From NCBI GenBank assembly GCA_032718475.1, contig JAUCBJ010006640.1, positions 1-62,205 of the forward strand: a DNA stretch of 62,205 nucleotides. The letters run 5' to 3'. The notes beneath the pieces are model-generated. The model was not told the origin of the DNA. It made no database searches and worked only from the letters and a program-made list of their open reading frames with translations. A program made the position numbers and the translations under genes. Shown in pieces: positions 12,801-24,800 of the stretch. Every line of letters begins with the position of its first letter. Position 1 is the stretch's first letter. Source of the stretch: Nemertoderma westbladi. Taxonomy: Eukaryota; Xenacoelomorpha; Nemertodermatida; Nemertodermatidae.

Positions 12801-15800
12801 TATTTATGCTTTGAATTTTACTTGAGTTTTTAATTTATTGTTAGGGCCTATGCTTGTTGCTCTTCTCCCTCTCCAAATATTATGCGAGGTGTTTAATAAT
12901 AATAATAATCAAAGTAGCCCAAGATGCGCTTTTCATTCTAGCTCAGTATTACTGTATAACGACAATGAGCTGAAAGTTAATATTTGGCAAAACAATTGCG
13001 ACGAGGTGGTGTTAGAGGCTGAGATAACTCCCCACTAAACGTGACTCCCCAGCCAGTCTTCTCAGCCTAGGCTGAGAACACGTTCCTTAGTCTGAGATGA
13101 CTCCCTAGTTGCAAAAAATTGTTTAGTTGTTTCTGACTTACTGTATACATACATGTACTGTATACACAGGATCATAAGTAAGTTTTACCATATACATAGT
13201 ATAGAGTATATACCGTATACAGGCAGCAGATATAATACTTTTTGACTGTGATTTTTACTGATTTTGCATAATACTTTTGTTGTTTCAATTAAGGGAAAGG
13301 GAGCAGGTTTCATAGACGGTATTTTCAAACCAAAGCAATAAAAGATAACATTACCAATTGAGAGAAAGGAGCAGGTTACCTAGGCGGGCTTTTCTAACCA
13401 AAACAATAAACAATTGCAATACAAAATGAGGAAAACGTGCAGGTAACAAAGACGGGCTTTTCTAACTATTAAATATAATTATTTAACATTGAGAAAGGCA
13501 GCATCTGGATTTAACTTAAGTAAATACACGTATGTAATAAATAATTATTTGTAGGGCTTTTCGCAATTATGGGAGTCATCTCAGCCTAAGGGGAGTCATC
13601 TCAGCCTGGGCTGAGATAACTGGGGAGTGTTCTCAGCCTAAGGGGACAGACTGTTCTCAGCCTAACGGGAGTGTTCTCAGCCTAAGGGGAGTGTTATCAG
13701 CCTAAGGGGAGTGTTTTCAGCCTGAGGGAGTGTTCTCAGCCTAAGGGGAGTGTTCTCAGCCTAAGTGGAGTGTTCTCAGCCTAGGCTGAAATAATTGGGT
13801 AGTGTTACAGACTATGCTGAGATAACTGGGGAGTGTTCTCAGCCTAGGCTGAGACGACGGGGGAGTGTTCTCAGCATAGACTAAGACGACTGGGGAGTGT
13901 TCTCAGCCTATGCTGAGACGACTGAGTAGTGTTTTCAGAGCCTAGGCTGAGATAACTGGGGAGTGTTCTCAGCCTAGGCTGAGACGACGGGGGAGTGTTC
14001 TCAGCATAGACTGAGACGACTGAGTAGTGTTTTCATCCTATGCTGAGATAACTGAGGTGTGTTCTCAGCCTAGGCTGAGATAACTGGGGAGTCATTTCAA
14101 GAGGGGAATTATCTCAGCCTTGTACAGTGGACATTTAGCTAAATCTGACACTCTGGTATTGAAAGGAGTAAAGTTAAAAGTTGTATCGCCACCTCAGTTC
14201 ATCAAAACCATTTATCCGTTCATCAAAACCATTTATACTGTATATCAAGGGAATTAGCTCAGTAATAATGCTTGTCTCTGTCAAAGTTAACCTGCACCTA
14301 ATCTCACTCTCATCAGCAATAAAACTGCATGAGGCAAAGATTTTTCCTTCTGAAACTTATGGGATTGAGTTGTTCAATCTGAATACATAAAATGATCTTG
14401 ATTTTTATTTAATCCATCATTGCATACTGGTTCTCATACCCAACAGTTATATATATATTTTTTTATTAATATTATATTAGGCTTATAATATACTGTATAA
14501 GAGAAAGTCATCTCTTGGCTTGGCCCCCTGAGAATGCCTTCATTCGTGAGGCGAAACCTAGGTCAGCTGACTGCCCTAAGCTGATCACTGCTTGCAGGCA
14601 AACGTCTAGGTCCAGTTGCTTCTAAGTCCTTTGGTTTTTTCTATACTAATACATTTACTTACATACCTACCGGTAAGGTTTTTTACTTAACTTGCTTGGC
14701 AATAAAAATAATATAATTATCAATTATTATCTATTAACCTTTTATAATTTTTATTGTTAGCATTACGAGAAGGATTGTGGGTTTGTGGAGATTCTTTGCC
14801 CCAATAAATGCGACTTCGGGCCGGCGTATCGCCAAACGATCAATCAGCACATGAAGGACGATTGTTCCAACAGAAAGTTGGAATGCAACTACTGCAGTGA
14901 CTTCGTCACCATTAGGTTGGCCTATTGTAATAAATAAGTAATAGTTTTAAACAACTAGTTTTCAATAAAGAAAACAAAAACTGCAGTATATATGTATCAA
15001 TGGTAGTGCGTGCGTGCGTGCGTGCGTGCGTGCGGTAGTGGTGCGGCCTTTTTATAAAATTACCCCTATTTAATATATCCGCCTTTTTCTGGAAAATAAG
15101 TTGCATGATTTTGTAACCATCATGTGTGTTTGTAGGAAACTTTCAATCTGCATGCCTGAATCATCAATTATAAATCTGCGCACATTGGTTGAATACCAGG
15201 TAAATCCATACTGAACTCATCTACCTTATCCGAGCATTAAATATTATTGTGCACATTGTTAGGTATCTTGTTAGGTTTAGCCTCTACTTAAATAATTATC
15301 GACTTCATGATAAATTTTAATGATAATCATATTAAAAATAATGTGTACAAGGCTATCTCTTAGAAATGCAAATTGGCATTATTTATTGTAGTAACATCGC
15401 GTGGCATCACGAGAACCGTTGCGAGAGATACCCCATAGTGTGTGAGCAGTGCGGGAAGCGAGTCCCGAGGAAAGAGTTGGACGATCATCAGCACACAAAC
15501 TGTCAGGGAAGAGACGCCGAATGTTCCTTCAAACAGTTCGGCTGTCTTACTAAGATCAGCGCACAGACCATGGACCAACACGAACGCACGTACGCTCTTG
15601 AACATTTGAATATGATCGCTAAGATTTGTGCAGGTAACGTAATAGACTGAGCACTAGGTATCTGTGTTGCATGTTAGAACCCCACCCCATACGGAACCCC
15701 ACCCCATACGGAACCCCACCCCATACGGAACCCCACCAAATGCAGAACCCCTACTACTACTACTACTAGGATCGGCATGCTGCATTGCAGCTGCATTTTT

Positions 15801-18800
15801 AAGAATGCTGTGCCGGCTTGTCAACAAAATTGCACCGCCACAACTCCCTATCACCCATGACATTTGCTAGATCATCCGCTTCTTTAAGGCCAGTGTCCTT
15901 TAAGATGCGTCTCAAGAAAGTCATGGGCTGTCCACCATGCTTATTCACTCCATGAGGCTGCCAAAGTACAAGATTATGCACTGGCTGGTCCTCACGGCGA
16001 AAGCAATGTCCTGCAAAGCGGAGGCGATTTTGTTCTAGTGTCAAGCTTGGGGGAACCAATGAGACACCTCCAATGTTATATAGTGTTGGTTTGGTTGGAG
16101 ATGTGTGCATTGTACTTGACACAATGAATCCGGCGTAGCATTCTTGTGAATGTGCCATCCAGAGATTTGGTGTCCTCAGCAGTTAGAGCCCAGCATGGAC
16201 TCCCGTAGAGGAGTACTGGAACTACTGCTGCTCTAAATAATCGGACCTTAAGTTTCCGATTAATTCTCGGTGACTTCCAAATCCTGGAAAGCCTATTCAA
16301 GGCTGCCCATGCATTTCCCTTACGTATTCGAAGGTCCTCACCTGACTTCCGGATCCATGATCCCAGGTAACAGAAGTCGTACACATGCTCAAGCATACCA
16401 TCCTTTGAGCTTATGCTCATCCGATCAGAGACTTGCTGAGGACTTTCAAAGTTAACTGTCAGAATTTTGGTCTTTCTGGAGTTAATAAAAAGACCAACAC
16501 TAGAAGCAGCATGTTCTAATGAGCTGAGGAGCCGTTGGGCTCCCTCTAATGATTCTGAGAGTACTCCTAAGTCATCAGCAAAGTCTAGATCAGTTAGGTA
16601 CTTGGCAGGATTTCCTCGACTTCTGGAGCCAGTAGGTGGAGTTATCATCACCCCATCATCATTATAATGATCTAAGGACATGCGTAGAACATAGTCAACC
16701 ACAATAATGAACAAGAATGGTGCAAGTGTGTCTCCTTGGAGGATACCCCATAACACTTCAAATGGTTCTGTGTCACCGTCAACAGTAGACACAAATGATG
16801 TCGAACCATCATATACTGATCTGATTGCTGCAATAATTTCATCAGGAATCCCATATAATGAAAGTATGCTGAACATACGTGAGCGAGAGACTGAATCAAA
16901 GGCCTTGAAGAAGTCAACAAAGATAACAGCCAGATGCCTGTCTTTCTTTTTTGATAACTCTTCAATTATCCTTCTAAGTGCCAAAATGGGCTCCATGGTC
17001 CCACGACCTTTACGGAATCCATTCTGATTTCCACGGAGCAGTCTCTCAATGGGATCCCTGATGCGATTTAATAGAATCCTATTGTATAGCTTTGCAGCAA
17101 TCGAGATCAATGAGATTCCCCGAAAAGAACCATAGAGTGTTGGGTTGCCCTTCTTGGGAACTGGCACCAACTTATTTGTTTTCATTTCTTGTGGGACTCT
17201 TGTTGTTCGGTACATGTCTACTATGATGGGATAGATGAGCTTTAAACACTCAGGTATTTTAAAGACCTCAGGGGGAACACCATCTACTCCACTGGCACGA
17301 TTGGTCTTAATGCTCTTTGCAGCAACCTTCACCTCTGCAAAGGAGATATCGCCAATCGGTATATCTGGGAGTACAGACTCAGACACTTTTACATCTATAA
17401 AGTTATCAGGCAATACCCTGTCATTATTGAGGAGCTTTTCAAAGTGGGCTTTCCAACCATTGAGGCGATCGGCTGGTGATTCAGCCTTAACCTTGGTGGT
17501 GGGTTGGCTTTTCCGCCCAGTAAGCAGATTGATCGATTTCCATGCCTGGGATGATTGCCTGCTGTCGTCAGCATCATTGATGGCATCAACCTGTTGGTTT
17601 ATTAGCTCCTGTAGATTAGCAGAATACTGCCTGTTCAGGGACCTAGATGCGGCCTTAACTGCATTCTTGGCTGCTGTAGTCTGTTTGAGCCGGGACTCTT
17701 TCTGCGCCTTATGAAGGTCATTTCGGCACTTCTGAATTTTGTTGTCAGTCCAGGGGGCCCTTTTCCTGTTTCGAGGGTATACAGGAACTGTTTCTGCAGC
17801 TGCTAACTTAACTGCTTCTGTAAAGGCAGTATAGCCCTCACAGTGATCTGCCGCCTCAGAGGCAAGAGCCTCATACCTGTTGCTCAGCTGTAGTGTGAAG
17901 CTGGATCTCACACTTGGCTGTTGCAACAGGGAGGACCAGTCATGCCGCGGCAAGGCAGATTTCGTTGTTCTGCTAGCACGCAGACTAAGTCTTACCTTGG
18001 CCACAATAAGGCGGTGATCACTGGAGAAGGGTCGAAGTGTAAATGCATTACAGTCTTGTATAGAGCTCCTGTATTTCCTACGAAACAGAATATGGTCTAT
18101 CTGGGACTTGTGACCACTGGGTCCACTATGAGTCCATAGCTTTCCAGTTCGCTTCTTGAACTGGGTTCCAGCCGAAAACAATCCATTTCCAGAGATAAAA
18201 TCCTGAAGATGGACAGAATTTCGGTTAACACTATTGCTATAGACCCAGGACGATGGAGGTGATTGATGCAGACTTGCATTAAAGTCTCCCAGGAATGTTA
18301 AGAATGCATGCTGATCCACTCCATCAGTAGCTGCTTGTAGATTGTGGTAGAAATTTTCCACCTCCTCTACAGGGGCAACACTAGTTGGAGAGTAGCACAC
18401 AATCAGAACCACCTTAGGAAACTTCTTAGCCAGTCTTCCAGAACATGAGAAGTGGCAACGGATGATGCGGTTAGAGATTTGGTCTATTTTGTCCAATGCT
18501 GCATGTGCAGTTGGATTCATCAATAGACCAATTCCACCATTGCCACTATCATCTGCTGACGCGAGGGCGAGTCGCCAACCGCCCCCCATGTCCTTAATCA
18601 GAACCTCATCAGTCTGTCCAGTCTGCATTCGGTGCTCTTGAACACCCACTGCGCTAAGAGAAAGCTTATCTGCCAAGGCAGTCAGCTCACCTTGTCGCAT
18701 TGGGGACCCGAGTGTTAGGGTGTTTACTGAGGCTACTCTTGTGACTTGCCTCAGATTCACCAATGGCTTTGTTGGTCGGGGTGGAACATGAGAGTAACCT

Positions 18801-21800
18801 CCAACTCCAGAATCCCTCTCCCCATCACAATCTGGCCTTCCTGGTGACCCAGGGTTTGGGCCAGAAAGGTCATCAGGAAAGGGACTCAAAGAATTGTTGG
18901 CTGCTCTCTCTCCAGTAGTTGCAGAACCCCACCCCATACGGAACCCCACCCCATACAGAACCCCACCCCATACAGAACCCCACCCCATACGGAACCCCAC
19001 CCCATACGGAACCCCACCCCATACGGAATCCCACCCCATACGGAATCCCACCCCATACAGAACCCCACCCAATACAAAACCCCACCCCATAAAGAACCCC
19101 ACCCCATACGAAACACCACCCCATACGGAATCCCACCCCATACAGAACCACACCCCATTCAAAACCCCACCCCATACGGAACCCCACCCCACACGGAACC
19201 CCACCCCATACGGAATCCCACCCCATACAGAACCCCACCCCATTCAAAACCCCACCCCATACGGAACCCCACCCCATACGGAACCCCACCCCATACAGAA
19301 CCCCACCCCATACAGAACCCCACCCCATACGAAACCCCACCCCATACGGAACCCCACCCAATACAAAACCCCACCCCATAAAGAACCCCACCCCATACGA
19401 AACACCACCCCATACGGAATCCCACCCCATACGGAATCCCACCCCATACAGAACCTCACCCCAATACGGAACCCCACCCAATACAAAACCCCACCCCATA
19501 CAGAACCCCACCCCATACAGAACCCCGAATGTTCCTTCAAACAGTTCGGCTGTCTTACTAAGATCAGCGCACAGACCATGGACCAACACGAACGCACGTA
19601 CGCTCTTGAACATTTGAATATGATCGCTAATATTTGTGCAGGTAACGTAATAGACTGAGCACTAGGTATCTGTGTTGCATGTTAGAACCCCACCCCATAC
19701 AGAACCCCACCCCATACGGAACCCCACCCCATACGGAACCCTACCCAATACGGAACCCCACCCCATACAGAACCCCACCCCATACGGAACCCCACCCAAT
19801 ACGGAACCCCACCCCATACGGAACCCCACCCCATACGGAATCCCACCCCATACAGAACCCCACCCCATACAGAACCCCACCCCATACGGAACCCCACCCA
19901 ATACGGAACCCCACCCCATACGGAACCCCACCCCATACGGAACCCTACCCAATACGGAACCCCACCCCATACAGAACCCCACCCCATACGGAACCCCACC
20001 CAATACGGAACCCCACCCCATACGGAACCCCACCCCATACGGAATCCCACCCCATACAGAACCTCACCCCATACGGAACCCCACCCCATACGGAACCACC
20101 CCCAATACAGGAGCCCACCCCATACAGAACCTCACCCCACAGCAGCCCCTCACCCACACCCGGTCATTCTACCATACAGTAAGCCTATGGAAATTTATGC
20201 GGTGAGGCAAAGAAGATCTATAGCAGAATTGAACTCAACTCCCCCCCCCCCCCCCCCCCCCCCCCCCCAGCGCACAAGTTGTCAAAAGGCAGTATTTTTT
20301 ATGAATTTTACACTTATGATAACCTGCATAATCTTGTGACGTTTGTAAACCTTCGCGTATTTTTTTCTTCCTGTAGTAATTTGAGGTAACCTGCCCTTTC
20401 ACTTCCTGCCTTCAGCACAGTACAAAAGCAATCAGTATTGCACATGTGTTATATCTGTTATGTGTTAGAGAGGGGGGGGGGGGGGTGTTGTGTTTGTTCT
20501 GCCATAAGGGTGGAGTTCTACCATAAGGTTGGGGGGGAGGGAGAGTGGGGGTATTCACATATGGTACTTTGGTTCCCTGGACAAACTAGGATATCGTATA
20601 GTAATGTTATCTCTACTAAACTACGACCAGTGCTGTTCAACTAATTTTGTAGTGACAAATTAACTAAACCCAAATAAATACATATAAATGATAAGTTAAC
20701 TAATTATTTAAAATAATTTTGACGTGTTTAGTTAAATAATAGTTGAAAATCGAACTAAAACTTAAGAGGGGAGTAGCGCCCCCCTATTTTGGAAATTGTC
20801 AAAAAACTTTTTTTGTCCTAATCATGTGCCGAATTTAATGGAGATTTCAAATCTACAAGCAGTTTTCTCATATCATTTTTCAAACTCAAGTTATTACCCA
20901 AAACGTAAGACCTAGTCTGATTTTTGACAAGCCTTCGAGGAGCACGATATTTTACAATTGAATGAGGCCTTTTCACCAAAAGGCTCTCACGGTACAGATA
21001 TAAATAAAATTGCTAGAAAGTTGTTTTAGTAGTTATATGTTTAGCAGGCATGAAATATTTCGTTGAATTCAATTCATTTTTGACAAAGTTATTGTTGAAC
21101 ATAGAAAAATGGTATTATCTAAAATAGCGGGAAGGTTTGAATTGTACCTTAAATTATAAACACACATATCTCAGAATTACGTTTTTTCATGAAAAGGGCT
21201 ATTTCTCCGCCAATTTTAACTGAAATGAGTTGAAATTTGTTACACTTCTTCAGAATACCTTTGTACATAATTCTTATGAACAGATTTGGTTAGAAATGCC
21301 CTGGAGCCTTTTTATAATAAAAAGGCCCAAAAAATGCCATTTTTTTTGGGCCTTTTTGTTCTAAGAAGGCTCCAACCAAATTTGTTCAGAAGAATTGGAT
21401 GCAGGGATCTTCTGAACATATATTCCAAATTTCGACAAGTTTCAACAAATATTGGTAGAGAAATAGCCTTTGGCGCAAAAAGGCACTTTGGGCAATTACA
21501 GAGCTATTTTGGGGCCAATTTTAAAAATATTTGGTTTGGCTAATTCGTAAACAGTCCAGACGATGTTTAGAATCAGAACAAATAATTTTCAACCAATTTT
21601 AGGGTCCATAGACACCAAAATGTGAGGTTCAATTTGGGGGTGATATTCCCCCCTTAACTAAATACCAAAATTTTGAATATTTCAGGTAACCATAACCATA
21701 GCAACGGTTGTTATTGCCGTTTCGCAACACCTCACAAACTATATTTAGTATGACTTTTTATGTGATTAATGTGTAGTATCATCATAAGCCCTACGCCTTT

Positions 21801-24800
21801 GGCCCGCTAGATGGCGTAGCTATCTTGGTTATGTTATGTTTATTATATCCATCCTGATTATACAGTTGTACATACGTACTACGGCTATCTGCATTGCTGC
21901 ACCCTGCCCTCCTGATTAGTCATGGCGCAGCTTTAGGTTCGACCTACCAACACCACCCAACTCACTCAACGCCAATCTTCCAACACTATTGAAGATGTCA
22001 GACCACCGCGATCCGAGAAGCTTCATTCTTCGAGGTAATCCGCCCCCGTTCGACATCGAAACCGAGCGCCTCACCTGGGCGTTATGGTGCGACGAATGTG
22101 AGGCCTTCCTCGTCACCTCCGGCCTGGAGAACCTCCACGAAGCCGACCCCGCCGCCCAACCCGACCCAGCTCTATCGGCAGTCCTCCTCCGCGCTACCCA
22201 GCGACAACGACGAGCCGCCCTCATGACCGCCTTTACGCGCGCCAACACCACCATGGTCAAGGGACTCGCCCTCACACCGGAGGAGAACTGTAATGCCACC
22301 ACCGTCATCGATAGACGGGAAGTCCACATTGACGGCGGGACGAATGTCCGCATCCACCGCCAGGAACTCTCCCGTCGCCAAAGACTCCCCAAGGAAAGCC
22401 CGGAGAAATCCTCGGCCACCTCCGCGACCTCGCCACCAAGTGCCGGTTCGTTGCCCTCCCCACCGCGGAGGCGCACCTCAATGACTGGTTGCTCGACCAG
22501 TTCGTGGCGGGGTTCAACGACCGCGAGGTGACGGAGCAACTCCTCCGCCTCGAGAACGGAGTGACCCTCTCCGACGCGCTCAGGCGGGCCCAATCCGTTT
22601 GGACAGCGTGGAAGGACGCCGCCTCCTTCAACACTGCCACCCCCAAGGCCACCGCATCCCGCAGTGTGGCGACCCACCCTGCTCTGACGCCAGGAGGCCG
22701 GCGCACCCACAACCGCCGCAACCAACTTCAACCGCCCACCCTCTGCCCCCAGTGCGGATACACGCCGCACCCGGCCAGAAAGACGTGCCCGGGAATAAAG
22801 GCAACGTGCTGCCACTGCGGCACGTCTGGGCACTACGACCGGATGTGCCCGACCAACTCCGGCGAACCGCGCGCCCACGCTGCCACCGGCCCCGTCGACG
22901 ACTCATGCACCACGGCGAACTGCGCCGAGGTGTGGTCCATCCTGGTGGGCGCCGAACTGGAAGACGCCCCCATCGTCTCGGCTATGGAGTCCCTGGAGCC
23001 TCTGGAGACCGTCACCGTCGGGTTCCAGGTGACGAAGAACCCGAACTTTGGGATCGCAGCGGCGCAGTTCCTCCCCGCCTCCGGAGCGAACATCACCGCG
23101 CTCCCGCTCCCCACCTTCCGCTCCTTCGGCGGGACGACGGAGAACCTCCGGACCACCCAACCGCCCCCCAAAGCGCTGCGACTGGCCAATGGGTGCCGCT
23201 CCGGGTGGACAGTGATCGGGATCTTCACTGCGACCCTCCAGTGCCCCGCCCTCCACACCGCCTGCACCACGGATGTGTGGGTCATCGACGGGCTGCAGCA
23301 GCCGCTACTGTCGAGGAAGGCCTGTTTCCTCCTGGCCATCCTCCAGAGCCCGATCCTCCGTGGCGGCCGCTACTCCGACGGCCCATCTCCACCCTCCGGC
23401 CGCACCCCACGGTCCTACCAGATGATCGCGCCCCCACTATCGGCGCCCAGGGAGGAGGCAACCCCGCCGCCCCCGGAACCACCCCGCCGCCATCCACGGT
23501 GCCAACCAACACCAACACCGCGGCTTGGGTGGCCCTACAACAGCATTTCCCCCGCCCCCTATCGGGGAAATGCCGCGTAATGTCCGGGGGGGATATTACA
23601 ATCAAATTCCACCCGGGCGCCCACCAACTCCTACGCGAACCGCGCCGTCCCCATCAACCTCGAGGCCACCTTCAACCGCGAACTGGACGAGCAGGTCGCT
23701 ATGGGAATCCTCGAGCCCGCCGCGGACGAGCGGAACCCCGGCGAGTGGCTCAGCCTCATGGTGGTCACCAAAAAGAAGGACGCCACCAAGGTGTGGATCA
23801 CGGTAGACCTCCGGGAACTCAATAAGGCACCTACTACTCCGCTGCTCCCTTCCAGGTCGTCTCCCGGGTTCCCAACGTCCGCCCGCGTCTTCTCAGTGCT
23901 CGACGGCCTCAAGGGCTTCCACCAGGTTGGGTTGGACTCCTCCAGTCGCCGACTGACCACCTTTGTGACGCCACGAGGCCGGTTCCGCTACCGCCGGATG
24001 CCGATGGGTTGGCACGGTAGCTCTGATGTCTTCAACGCCCGGATGGATAAAGCCCTCTGAGGAATCCCAAACATCGGGAGGATCGTTGAAGACATCATTA
24101 TCTACGCTGACACGGCGGAGGAGCACTCCGAGGCGGTGGCCGGCGACGCCTCGTCGATCTCCATAAACACGGCGAAGGTCCAGTTCAAACAGGCCGAGGT
24201 CCGGTTCGGCGGCTACCTGGTCTCCCACGGCCGCTACCGGATCGACCCGGCCCTCTCCAACGACCTCCGCTACTTCCCGGTCCCGACGAACCGCCATCAG
24301 CTCCGCTCATTCCTCGGACTCGCCCAGCAGCTCGGGAACTCGACGGCGGAGATAACCCGACTCGTCGACCCGCTCCATTCGCTAAACTCGAACCTCAACT
24401 CCTGGGTCTGGCTCCCCCAACACCAGGCTGCGTTCGAGGCGACCCGGTCAACCCTGTCGAGTCCGCACTACCTGTTAGGGTTCCACCCGGACCGCCGAAC
24501 CGAGCTGCTGACGGACGCCTCCCGACTGAACGGCCTCGGGTTTCTCCTCCGCCAGTGGGACTCCGACGCCAACCATTGGTGCACCGTCCAGTGCGGCTCG
24601 CGCACCCTGGCCACACACGAGGCCAACTGGTCGGGGATGGCGTAACTGAAGGCCCTCGGCGCTTCCTCGATGGGCTCCGCCACTTCGAGCTCGTCACCGA
24701 TAGCAGCCCCCTGATCCCCATCCTGAACGACCGCCGGTTGGACCAGGTCAGCAACGATCGGCTGCTGAAGTTAAAGACATTGATGTCGCGCTTTAACTTC

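Larger units (their letters stand above)
15752..18919 (-). mobile_element. Near-intact RTE-like retrotransposon inserted in the 17-bp minisatellite
   Basis: 3,168 bp on the - strand, flanked by the 11-bp direct repeat TGCAGAACCCC (15741-15751 and 18920-18930). It carries one long endonuclease-RT frame and a 3' end of GCAGCATGCCGATCCTAG plus a TAG-repeat tail at 15752-15768. Compact size, single ORF and simple-repeat tail fit the RTE group. It is the best copy of subfamily B, and the other fragments here can be aligned to it. The host array flanks it on both sides. Confidence 0.92.

Noticed and set aside
14530-14625. Hammerhead-ribozyme-like order of CTGA, a GCCT...AGGC stem and CGAAAC
   Set aside because: The core reads CTGAGAA instead of CTGANGA, so an essential G is missing, and no convincing stem III with a cleavage triplet could be drawn.
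18886-20182. Long GVGFRMGWGSVWG-type and NPTPYGTPPHTE-type open frames on both strands
   Set aside because: They are the stop-free 17-bp minisatellite read in different frames. No start context, no conservation, and mirrored on both strands.
22599-23825. 408-codon frame overlapping gag
   Set aside because: A GC-rich shadow frame. The zinc knuckles and known motifs are in the frame starting at 22489.
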